Of a stretch of 5,447 bases of DNA, positions 1 through 5,313 are shown piece after piece. The notes beneath the pieces were generated by a model. That model saw nothing but the letters and a program-made list of their open reading frames with translations, searched no databases and was not told the origin of the DNA. The stretch is taken from positions 1 to 5,447 of the forward strand of contig JAPJPE010000091.1 of the NCBI GenBank assembly GCA_030825825.1. The letters are read 5' to 3'. Made by a program: the position numbers and the translations under genes. Source of the DNA: Streptococcus sp. (GTDB lineage: Bacteria; Bacillota; Bacilli; Lactobacillales; Streptococcaceae). How positions within the stretch are numbered: position 1 is the first letter of the stretch; every line of letters starts with the position of its first letter.

Positions 1-53
1 GGACGACGAAATCGAATTCTAACGAATTACCGATTTCTGTCCCACTCTCTTTT
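1..53 (-). repeat. Left copy (partial) of a palindromic intergenic repeat
   Basis: Positions 1-53 are the exact reverse complement of 5314-5366, so this is a minus-oriented copy of the element that follows the rhodanese-like gene at the other end. Only the part containing the first hairpin is visible. The arms (gaaatcg/cgatttc and aattc/gaatt around a 4-nt loop) are present, while the outer arm and the second hairpin would lie upstream of the window. It does not resemble my memory of the pneumococcal BOX or RUP consensus, so I leave it unnamed. Confidence 0.85.
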
Positions 54-90
54 TGCTGTCAAAGGAATTTCAACTCTTTTCTAGTCAAAT

Positions 91-121
91 CTGACGCAAG
101 TCATCAAATTTATGATAGAAT
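91..121 (+). promoter_or_regulatory. Probable sigma-A promoter of the yutD-rlmN-vanZ operon
   Basis: TATGATAGAAT at 111-121 matches the extended -10 pattern TNTGNTATAAT at all but one position of the hexamer (TAGAAT, 116-121). A poor -35 (CTGACG, 91-96, 19-nt spacer) is the best available, which is acceptable for an extended -10 promoter. The expected transcript starts near 128, leaving a leader of about 30 nt with GAAGGA (149-154) five bases before the yutD ATG. Confidence 0.55.
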
Positions 122-159
122 AAAGTGTTACAGTAAATAGATTTTGATGAAGGAACACT

Positions 160-735
160 ATGCGAAAAGAGATTGACCCTGAATTATATAATTACAATAA
201 ATTTCCTGGACCTGTGTTTCGTCAGGTAGGAGACCAGATCCTTTCAGAAAACCTCTCCTTTGAGTTGTTAAAAAATGAAAAGGAAGCATTTGATGCGACC
301 GTTTTTGGTCAACGATTTTCTGAGATTTTAACCAAATTTGATTACATTGTTGGTGATTGGAGCAATGAGCAGTTGCGCTTGCGTGGCTTCTATAAGGAAG
401 AACGCGATGTTGCAACGATGGATAAACTAAGTCGCTTAGACGATTATTTGTTAGAATATTGTAGCTATGGTTGTGCTTATTTTGTCCTTGAAAATAAGGA
501 GCCTCATCGTGCTTCCTTTGATAAGAAATCACCGGTCAAAAAAGCTCAATCAGAAGAAAGAGAGCCTAAGAAGCGTTCGCGCAATCGCAAACAAAAAGAT
601 CGTTTCCAAAAACGAGAACGCGACAAGGGACAGTCAACGAATAACTCGAAAAAAACAAGACCGTCTGCTGAAACTAAAAAAACAACGAAGACGAACAACA
701 AACGTCATTTTGTGATTCGTCAAAAAGAGGAGTAA
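160..735 (+). CDS. yutD: YutD family protein (DUF1027) with long basic C-terminal tail
   Basis: A 191-residue protein of the Firmicute YutD/DUF1027 family, whose biochemical role is not established to my knowledge. The folded domain spans roughly residues 1-112. It includes the family-like stretches FDYIVGDWSNEQLRLRGFY (60-78) and LDDYLLEYCSYGCAYFVLE (93-111) with a CxxxC pair at C101/C105. Residues 114-181 are a low-complexity tail rich in Lys, Arg, Ser, Thr and Asn, probably disordered and possibly RNA- or ribosome-binding by charge. The protein ends in a short ordered-looking HFVIRQKE. The ATG start is supported by GAAGGA at a 5-nt spacing. The stop is 6 nt before rlmN, and the rlmN ribosome site overlaps its last codons, so the two are surely co-transcribed. 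This adjacency to an rRNA-modifying enzyme suggests a translation-related role, which is inference only. Confidence 0.88.
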   Translation: MRKEIDPELYNYNKFPGPVFRQVGDQILSENLSFELLKNEKEAFDATVFGQRFSEILTKFDYIVGDWSNEQLRLRGFYKEERDVATMDKLSRLDDYLLEYCSYGCAYFVLENKEPHRASFDKKSPVKKAQSEEREPKKRSRNRKQKDRFQKRERDKGQSTNNSKKTRPSAETKKTTKTNNKRHFVIRQKEE

Positions 736-741
736 GAAAGA

Positions 742-1830
742 ATGAAACCATCCATTTATAGTTTAACACGCCAAGATATGATTGATTGGGCGGAAGAAAA
801 CGGCGAAAAGAAATTCCGTGCAGCACAAATCTGGGAATGGCTCTATCGTAAACGTGTCCAGTCTTTCGAAGAAATGACCAACCTTTCTAAGGACTTAATT
901 GCGAAGTTAAATGATCAATTCGTTGTCAACCCACTCAAGCAACGGATCGTGCAAGAGTCAGCAGATGGAACAGTCAAATACCTCTTTGAATTGCCAGACG
1001 GCATGTTGATTGAGACGGTTTTGATGCGTCAGCACTATGGTTTATCTGTCTGTGTAACGACTCAGGTCGGATGCAATATCGGTTGTACCTTCTGTGCTTC
1101 AGGTTTGATCAAAAAACAACGCGATTTGAACAATGGCGAAATCGTGTCTCAAATCATGTTGGTCCAAAAATACTTTGACGAACGGGGTCAAGATGAACGG
1201 GTCAGCCATATCGTTGTCATGGGGATCGGAGAACCATTTGACAACTATAACAACGTCTTGAAATTTATCCGGACGGTTAACGATGATAAGGGGCTAGCGA
1301 TTGGTGCTCGTCATATTACCGTATCAACTTCTGGTTTAGCCCATAAAATTCGCGACTTTGCAAATGAAGGTGTGCAGGTCAATTTGGCAGTGTCTCTACA
1401 TGCTCCAAACAACGACTTGCGCTCTAGCATCATGAAGATCAACCGGGCTTTCCCAATTGAAAAATTATTTGCAGCGATTGAATACTATATCGAGACCACG
1501 AACCGTCGGGTGACCTTTGAGTACATCATGTTGAATGAAGTCAATGATGGGGTTGAGCAAGCCTTAGAGTTGGCAGAATTGCTCAAGAATATCAAGAAAT
1601 TGTCTTATGTTAACTTGATTCCTTACAATCCTGTCAGTGAGCATGACCAATATAGCCGGAGTCCAAAAGAACGGGTTATGGCCTTCTATGATACCTTGAA
1701 AAAACACGGTGTCAACTGTGTGGTGCGTCAAGAGCACGGTACAGATATTGATGCTGCCTGTGGCCAATTGCGTTCAAATACGATGAAACGGGATCGGGAG
1801 AAAGCGATTGTTGAACATGCGCAACCTTAA
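742..1830 (+). CDS. rlmN: 23S rRNA (adenine2503-C2)/tRNA (adenine37-C2) methyltransferase RlmN
   Basis: A radical-SAM enzyme of 362 residues, the usual family length. It places a methyl group on C2 of A2503 in the peptidyl-transferase centre of 23S rRNA and, in characterised members, on A37 of some tRNAs. The 4Fe-4S motif CxxxCxxC is at C111, C115 and C118. The two mechanistic cysteines are C104 and C340, which correspond by spacing to E. coli C118 and C355 (the latter carries the transferred methyl). E91 corresponds to the proposed general base E105. The SAM-binding GIGEP is at 161-165 and AVSLHAPN at 216-223. All catalytic residues are intact, so activity is expected. It is RlmN rather than the resistance enzyme Cfr, judging by overall length and the context of a core operon. 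AGAGGAG (726-732) overlaps the yutD stop and lies 9 nt before the ATG. Confidence 0.97.
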   Translation: MKPSIYSLTRQDMIDWAEENGEKKFRAAQIWEWLYRKRVQSFEEMTNLSKDLIAKLNDQFVVNPLKQRIVQESADGTVKYLFELPDGMLIETVLMRQHYGLSVCVTTQVGCNIGCTFCASGLIKKQRDLNNGEIVSQIMLVQKYFDERGQDERVSHIVVMGIGEPFDNYNNVLKFIRTVNDDKGLAIGARHITVSTSGLAHKIRDFANEGVQVNLAVSLHAPNNDLRSSIMKINRAFPIEKLFAAIEYYIETTNRRVTFEYIMLNEVNDGVEQALELAELLKNIKKLSYVNLIPYNPVSEHDQYSRSPKERVMAFYDTLKKHGVNCVVRQEHGTDIDAACGQLRSNTMKRDREKAIVEHAQP

Positions 1831-2344
1831 ACAAGGGCTGATCGATCAAACAGAACTAACAAAGAGAGGAAGAAGGCTGTTACAGAGTGGCAGCTTCTTC
1901 TATTTTATCCTCTTGTGCCTGATGTGTTTTTTGCCTCAACAGCCAGAGCCAGGTATGGAAACACCGGGGATTCAACATTTTGGTCGCATCGTCGTCCTAC
2001 TGGTTCCACTTAATTCGTTGATGAATTTTGGCCAGATCACCAGTGTCATCCAACTGATCAAGGTCATTCTCCAAAACGTAGCCAATGTCTTTTTGTTAAG
2101 CCCGCTGGTCTTTCAACTTCTTTGGCTATGGCCCTGGTTGAGGAGTCGCAAACGGGTCTTGTTCTTCGGCTTTGCCATGAGCTTGTGGATTGAATCTAGC
2201 CAAGTACTCTTAGATCTTTTGTTTGATGCCAATCGTGTCTTTGAGCTAGATGATTTGTGGACCAATACCTTAGGGGCTTACTTGGCTTATCTAGTATTTC
2301 AGTATCTCCGAGCACGATTGCTAGCAGAAGATGGGAAAATGTAA
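1808..2344 (+). CDS. VanZ family membrane protein
   Basis: A 178-residue integral membrane protein of the VanZ-like superfamily. Family signatures are visible: NVFLLSPL (93-100), IESSQ (128-132), then R143, the DD pair 148-149 and NTLGA (153-157). About four or five hydrophobic segments occur near 28-43, 60-75, 88-111, 116-136 and 152-170. VanZ itself gives low teicoplanin resistance by an unclear route; for chromosomal relatives like this one no substrate is known, and resistance should not be assumed. The start is debatable. TTG at 1808 has GGAG (1797-1800) at a 7-nt spacing and overlaps rlmN by 23 nt. ATG at 1817 has no well-spaced ribosome site but could be reached by coupling, with a 14-nt overlap. 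Either way it is translationally tied to rlmN. Confidence 0.87.
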   Translation: MLNMRNLKQGLIDQTELTKRGRRLLQSGSFFYFILLCLMCFLPQQPEPGMETPGIQHFGRIVVLLVPLNSLMNFGQITSVIQLIKVILQNVANVFLLSPLVFQLLWLWPWLRSRKRVLFFGFAMSLWIESSQVLLDLLFDANRVFELDDLWTNTLGAYLAYLVFQYLRARLLAEDGKM

Positions 2345-2379
2345 AACCCGAACATTTTAACCGCCTTTTAAAATTTTTG

Positions 2380-2408
2380 TTGACAAAGTCAGAAGCGGGA
2401 GCTATAAT
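2380..2408 (+). promoter_or_regulatory. Consensus sigma-A promoter of the trpB T-box leader
   Basis: TTGACA at 2380-2385 and TATAAT at 2403-2408 are both perfect consensus hexamers with the ideal 17-nt spacer. Transcription should begin near 2415, just before the T-box stem I. A promoter this strong implies that control is exerted downstream by the riboswitch rather than at initiation. Confidence 0.93.
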
Positions 2409-2414
2409 AGCCTC

Positions 2415-2672
2415 AAGACATCAGAAAAGTAGAGGTTTTTCTCACTTCCAGGGAGCTTGTGGTGATTGTGAACAAGCAGTGGTGAATCTTGAAATGGGCT
2501 GATGCGTTTATGATGATGAATTTGAAACAATAAAAATTCGGTGAGCACACCTTATCGTGCACCCTGTTGTTAGACAGGTCAGAGATGTAGGAGAAAAAAT
2601 AGCTTCCTACAATAGAGGTGGCACCGCGGTATCGAATCGTCCTCACACAGATTTTTCTGTGTGAGGTTTTTT
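2415..2672 (+). promoter_or_regulatory. T-box riboswitch, tRNA-Trp responsive
   Basis: A complete transcriptional T-box leader. The stem I base is catcag (2419-2424) paired with ctgatg (2499-2504). An AGTAGA motif follows at 2429-2434, and a distal hairpin gcttgt/acaagc occupies 2455-2477. The specifier loop reads GAAATGGG, placing the UGG tryptophan codon at 2495-2497 followed by a purine, as is usual. Stem II-type hairpins lie at about 2541-2578 (cctgt/acagg at 2563-2578) and stem III is tgtagga/tcctaca (2586-2611). The T-box itself, GAGGTGGCACCGCG, is at 2615-2628. Its UGGC bulge (2619-2622) pairs with a tRNA 3' end GCCA, that is discriminator G73, which is the base of tRNA-Trp. The antiterminator forms from gagg (2615-2618) with cctc (2641-2644) and gcg with cgt (2638-2640), and is exclusive with the terminator. 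Uncharged tRNA-Trp should allow trpB transcription. Confidence 0.95.
2641..2672 (+). terminator. Regulated intrinsic terminator of the trpB T-box
   Basis: CCTCACACAG (2641-2650) and CTGTGTGAGG (2657-2666) form a perfect 10-bp stem with a 6-nt loop, followed by six T (2667-2672). The first four bases of the stem are also the 3' arm of the antiterminator, so only one of the two structures can exist at a time. Confidence 0.95.
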
Positions 2673-2768
2673 GTATCTCAAAAGGACCCTGTGAGACTGC
2701 AGCTCAAAGGACCAGAGAGAGAAAAAGATCATAAACAGAATTGAAGATATAGAAAAGAGGACACAATC

Positions 2769-3956
2769 ATGACAGAAACAAAAGGCTATTTCGGACAATT
2801 TGGTGGGTCTTTCGTACCAGAACCTATTCAAAACTTGCTCGATCAATTAGAGGCAACCTTTGAACAGTACAAAAATGACCCAGAATTTATCGCAGAATAC
2901 AAGCATTATCTGAAAGATTATTCTGGACGGGAAACACCGCTCTACTTTGCAGAAAGTTTGACAGAGCATTTAGGTGGGGCAAAAATTTATTTGAAGCGCG
3001 AAGACTTGAATCACCTAGGTTCGCATAAATTGAATAACGTTTTGGGGCAAATCCTCTTGGCCAAACGCATGGGCAAAACGCGCGTGATTGCTGAAACAGG
3101 AGCCGGTCAACACGGTGTAGCTACAGCAGCTGCGGCAGCTAAGTTCGGTATGGCCTGTGATGTCTACATGGGGGCAGAAGACGTGGAACGTCAACGCTTG
3201 AATGTCTTCCGCATGGAAATGATGGGGGCAACCGTCCATGCGGTTGAAACCGGTACTAAGACTTTGAAAGATGCCGTTGATGCTGCATTTGGAGCATGGA
3301 TGGCGGATCTGGATGCCTTTTACGTTTTGGGTTCTGCTGTTGGCCCTCACCCTTACCCAACCATTGTGCATGAATTCCAAAAAGTGATCAGCGAAGAATC
3401 TAAACGTCAAATCTTGGAAAAAGAAGGTCGTTTGCCAGATTATGTGATTGCCTGTGTCGGTGGTGGCTCTAATGCCATCGGTGCCTTTTCTGAATATGTC
3501 GCAGAAGAGGAAGTCGGCTTGATTGGGGTAGAAGCAGCTGGTCATGGCTTGGACACCGATCAACACGCAGCGACTATGACCAAAGGGACTATCGGTGTGG
3601 TTGATGGTATGAAGACCTATGCAGTCTTTGGCGAAGATGGAAAAGTAGCGCCAGTTTACTCGATCTCTGCTGGTTTGGACTACCCAGGGGTTGGTCCAGA
3701 GCATGCTTTCTTTAAAGATTCTGGTCGTGTCGAATATGTAGCAGCGACAGATGATGAAGCAGTAGAAGCCCTTCTTCTTCTCAGTAAGACAGAAGGGATC
3801 CTCCCAGCCATTGAAAGCTCACATGCGATTGCAGAAGCGGTTAAACGTGCTCCAAAACTGGATAAAGACAAGATCATCATCATCAATGTTTCCGGACGTG
3901 GGGATAAGGATGTGGCTGCCATCGCCGATTATCTAGAAGCGAAGGCTGCAAAATAA
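2769..3956 (+). CDS. trpB: Stand-alone tryptophan synthase beta subunit (TrpB)
   Basis: A full-length 395-residue PLP enzyme that condenses indole with L-serine to give L-tryptophan; with TrpA it would also use indole-glycerol phosphate. K87 in HLGSHKLNN is the PLP Schiff-base lysine, E109 in AETGAGQHG the catalytic acid, GGGSN (231-235) the PLP phosphate loop, D304 in AGLDYPGVGPEH the serine-site aspartate and S375 in SGRGDKD the pyridine-nitrogen contact. Nothing essential is missing. The lysine motif differs from the common HTGAHKINN or HGGAHKTNQ. Segments such as GPHPYPTIV, ILEKEGRLPD and IACVGGGSNAIG read more like enteric TrpB than the streptococcal operon enzyme as I remember it. AAGAGG (2755-2760) lies 8 nt before the ATG. 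No trpA or other trp gene adjoins it, which fits an indole-salvage role controlled by the Trp T-box upstream. Confidence 0.95.
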   Translation: MTETKGYFGQFGGSFVPEPIQNLLDQLEATFEQYKNDPEFIAEYKHYLKDYSGRETPLYFAESLTEHLGGAKIYLKREDLNHLGSHKLNNVLGQILLAKRMGKTRVIAETGAGQHGVATAAAAAKFGMACDVYMGAEDVERQRLNVFRMEMMGATVHAVETGTKTLKDAVDAAFGAWMADLDAFYVLGSAVGPHPYPTIVHEFQKVISEESKRQILEKEGRLPDYVIACVGGGSNAIGAFSEYVAEEEVGLIGVEAAGHGLDTDQHAATMTKGTIGVVDGMKTYAVFGEDGKVAPVYSISAGLDYPGVGPEHAFFKDSGRVEYVAATDDEAVEALLLLSKTEGILPAIESSHAIAEAVKRAPKLDKDKIIIINVSGRGDKDVAAIADYLEAKAAK

Positions 3957-3963
3957 AAAGAAT

Positions 3964-4623
3964 TTATCTGCAAAACATCGTATAAAGCAGTAAAGCGTGA
4001 TAACTGAGAAAGAGACAGGGTACAAAGGGAATCCGGTCTCTTTCTTTTTTGATAGCAAAGACGAGAATGCCTAAGATGGATGCGATCTGAATGAGAATGA
4101 GGATCTTAGTAGAAGAAAAGCTTAGCGAGAAGGTAGCTAGTAAGAGGAAATCTCCTGCTCCCATTCCGATAAAGAAAAAGTGAGCTCCTATCGCAAGGAG
4201 TAAAAAGACCAGCATGAGGAGATTACTACCGGATAAAAAGAGGACCAAGGCATGGAGACAGCACCAGATGACCAAGGGGTATTCCATAAAGCGAAGGTCA
4301 TAAATTGCTAAAACGGCAGCTCCCAGTAGTGTTAGAAGCTGAGGCAGAGAAAGGAAACCATTGGCGCAGGCTAAAAAGAGCAGGCCACTCCAGACCTCAA
4401 AAAGGCAGTACCAAAATGGGTAGGTCTGATGACAATAGCGGCAGCGAAAGCGATGCAGTAGTTGCGAGATAATGGGGATGAGATCCCAAACGCCAAGGAC
4501 GTGCTGGCAGTGATCGCAATGACTGCGAGGAGCGAGAATAGATTGGTTTGGGAAACGGTCGACAACTAGTCCCAAAAAAGAGGCGATGCAAGTACCGATG
4601 GTAAAAAAATAAAAGTTGATCAT
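3964..4623 (-). CDS. pilD: Type IV prepilin peptidase / N-methyltransferase family (competence-type)
   Basis: A 219-residue polytopic membrane aspartyl protease that cleaves the leader of type IV pilins and pseudopilins; in streptococci this gene is usually called cclA or comC/pilD and matures the ComG pseudopilins of the DNA-uptake pilus. The N-terminal family start is seen in SFLGLVVDRFP (15-25). Two CxxC pairs (C36/C39 and C61/C64) form the expected metal-binding cytosolic loop. D109 in IYDLRFMEYP and D158 in GAGD (155-158) are the two catalytic aspartates. IPFVPCLFL (198-206) near the C-terminus matches the conserved family end. At least six hydrophobic segments are present. It converges on trpB with only 7 bases between stops. 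The N-terminal motif requires a start at or near this ATG, yet no ribosome site precedes it; a combox lies 7 nt upstream. Confidence 0.93.
   Translation of the reverse strand: MINFYFFTIGTCIASFLGLVVDRFPNQSILAPRSHCDHCQHVLGVWDLIPIISQLLHRFRCRYCHQTYPFWYCLFEVWSGLLFLACANGFLSLPQLLTLLGAAVLAIYDLRFMEYPLVIWCCLHALVLFLSGSNLLMLVFLLLAIGAHFFFIGMGAGDFLLLATFSLSFSSTKILILIQIASILGILVFAIKKERDRIPFVPCLFLSYHALLLYTMFCR
4006..4050 (+). terminator. Probable trpB terminator, inside the convergent peptidase gene
   Basis: GAAAGAGAC (4008-4016) pairs perfectly with GTCTCTTTC (4036-4044), extendable by an A-T and a G-T pair, across a 19-nt loop. Six T follow (4045-4050). The signal is oriented for plus-strand transcripts and lies about 50 nt after the trpB stop, within the last part of the prepilin peptidase coding sequence. 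On the minus strand the hairpin is not followed by a T tract, so it should not block the peptidase transcript. Confidence 0.7.
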
Positions 4624-4630
4624 ACTTATT

Positions 4631-4638
4631 TATTCGTA
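4631..4638 (-). promoter_or_regulatory. SigX/ComX combox (cin-box) of the prepilin peptidase gene
   Basis: The minus strand reads TACGAATA, the exact consensus recognised by the competence sigma factor SigX of streptococci, with T-rich sequence (ttttccgattgcttt) just upstream as is usual for these promoters. The 3' end of the box is only 7 nt from the ATG of the peptidase gene. A late competence gene is exactly what such a promoter would be expected to serve, which supports both calls. The transcript should start at or within a base or two of the start codon. Confidence 0.9.
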
Positions 4639-4674
4639 AAGCAATCGGAAAATTTCATCATTTGCTTGAAAACC

Positions 4675-4703
4675 TTGTAAAGCCTTTCTAAATTTGATAC
4701 AAT
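4675..4703 (+). promoter_or_regulatory. Extended -10 promoter abutting yqgQ
   Basis: TTTGATACAAT (4693-4703) matches the TNTGNTATAAT extended -10 with one mismatch in the hexamer. TTGTAA (4675-4680) is a fair -35 at a 17-nt spacer. The predicted first transcribed base is about 4710, directly at the ATG of 4711, so the mRNA would have virtually no 5' leader. Confidence 0.7.
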
Positions 4704-4710
4704 AATGAAC

Positions 4711-4929
4711 ATGAAAAACCTGTATGATGTTCAACAATTTTTAAAACGTTTTGGAATCATCATTTATGTGGGGAAGCGCCTCTATGACATCGAATTGATG
4801 AAAATTGAGCTTCAACGTCTTTATGATGCAGGCCTGATGGAACGGCTCGATTATTTAGAAGCCGATACCGTTTTAAGAAGAGAACACAAGCAAGAATTAG
4901 AATTTTTGAAAAAGAGTGAGGTAGAATGA
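4711..4929 (+). CDS. yqgQ: YqgQ family protein (DUF910)
   Basis: A small soluble protein of 72 residues, typical of the Firmicute YqgQ/DUF910 family, for which no biochemical role is established that I know of. Family-type stretches are YDVQQFLKRFG near the start and GKRLYDIELMKIELQRLYD in the middle, followed by a charged helical end (LRREHKQELEFLKK). I chose the ATG at 4711 rather than the in-frame ATG at 4705 because remembered homologues begin MK-YDVQQ and because the -10 hexamer ends at 4703. No Shine-Dalgarno sequence precedes either codon. Its stop overlaps the start of the rhodanese-like gene, so the two form an operon. In Bacillus the gene sits near a glucokinase gene; whether one follows here lies outside the window. 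Confidence 0.88.
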   Translation: MKNLYDVQQFLKRFGIIIYVGKRLYDIELMKIELQRLYDAGLMERLDYLEADTVLRREHKQELEFLKKSEVE

Positions 4930-5312
4930 TGGGAAATATCATTGTTTGGTTGGCTATTTTAGGAGCATTTGGATGGATGGCGTTTAATTATTTCCGCATC
5001 CGTAAAGCTGCTAAATTTGTGGATAATGCCACTTTTGAAGAGCTGATTCGTAAAGGGCAGTTGATTGACTTGCGAGAGCCAGCTGAGTTTCATGCCAAGC
5101 ATATTTTAGGAGCACGCAACATTCCTTCTACTCAGTTGAAGTTGAGTCTTGCAGCCTTGCGTAAAGATAAACCAATTTTGCTCTATGAAAATAGCCGTAG
5201 TTCGCGTGTAACCAATGCGGCTCTCTATCTTAAGAAACAGGGCTATACAGACATTTATGTTTTGTCTTATGGTCTTGATTCTTGGAATGGGAAAGTGAAA
5301 AAAGACGCCTAA
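4929..5312 (+). CDS. Membrane-anchored rhodanese-like domain protein lacking the catalytic cysteine
   Basis: A 127-residue protein with one N-terminal membrane helix (residues 3-21, followed by basic FRIRK, so the domain is likely cytosolic) and a single rhodanese fold. The first family motif is clear at IDLREPAEFHAKHILGARNIP (46-66, shown here only by its key residues D-R-E, H, H-I-G-A and N-I-P). The late motif GYTDIYVLSYGLDSW (105-119) is also present. The active-site loop that normally reads CxxGxRS is ENSRSSR (87-93), so Glu87 or Asn88 stands where the sulfur-accepting cysteine belongs. The protein has no cysteine at all. Sulfurtransferase activity is therefore unlikely, and a binding or scaffold role is possible. 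GAGGT (4918-4922) is 6 nt before this ATG but only 3 nt before the alternative ATG at 4926. It overlaps the yqgQ stop. Confidence 0.88.
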   Translation: MGNIIVWLAILGAFGWMAFNYFRIRKAAKFVDNATFEELIRKGQLIDLREPAEFHAKHILGARNIPSTQLKLSLAALRKDKPILLYENSRSSRVTNAALYLKKQGYTDIYVLSYGLDSWNGKVKKDA

Positions 5313-5313
5313 T

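Noticed and set aside
158..532. Minus-strand frame opposite yutD
   Set aside because: It is an antisense shadow of a recognisable YutD family gene, with a low-plausibility protein sequence and no initiation signals.
742..1830. Possibility that the radical-SAM methylase is the resistance gene cfr
   Set aside because: The core-operon position, length and overall RlmN-like sequence favour the housekeeping enzyme; nothing suggests mobile acquisition.
1808..2344. Teicoplanin-resistance vanZ
   Set aside because: Only superfamily motifs are shared; no vanA-type genes are nearby, and chromosomal VanZ-family proteins are common in Firmicutes without a resistance role.
2354..2378. Possible terminator after the vanZ-like gene: attttaa/ttaaaat with a 7-nt loop and four T
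   Set aside because: The stem is entirely A-T and would be very weak, and it overlaps the upstream edge of the trpB promoter. It could equally be an A/T-rich promoter-upstream element, so I do not call it.
2257..2502. Plus-strand frame spanning the vanZ end and the T-box stem I
   Set aside because: It crosses a consensus promoter and runs into the riboswitch; the specifier loop and stem I explain the conservation of that sequence, and T-box control needs no leader peptide.
2677..2713. Near-direct repeat ctcaaaaggacc / ctcaaaggacc in the trpB leader after the terminator
   Set aside because: Two short imperfect copies in a purine-rich untranslated stretch; too little to support an operator or other regulatory site.
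3015..3704. Long minus-strand open frame (229 codons) opposite trpB
   Set aside because: It lies wholly within an intact, motif-complete trpB, has no ribosome site or family resemblance, and its composition (many His, Cys, Phe) is that of an antisense shadow frame.
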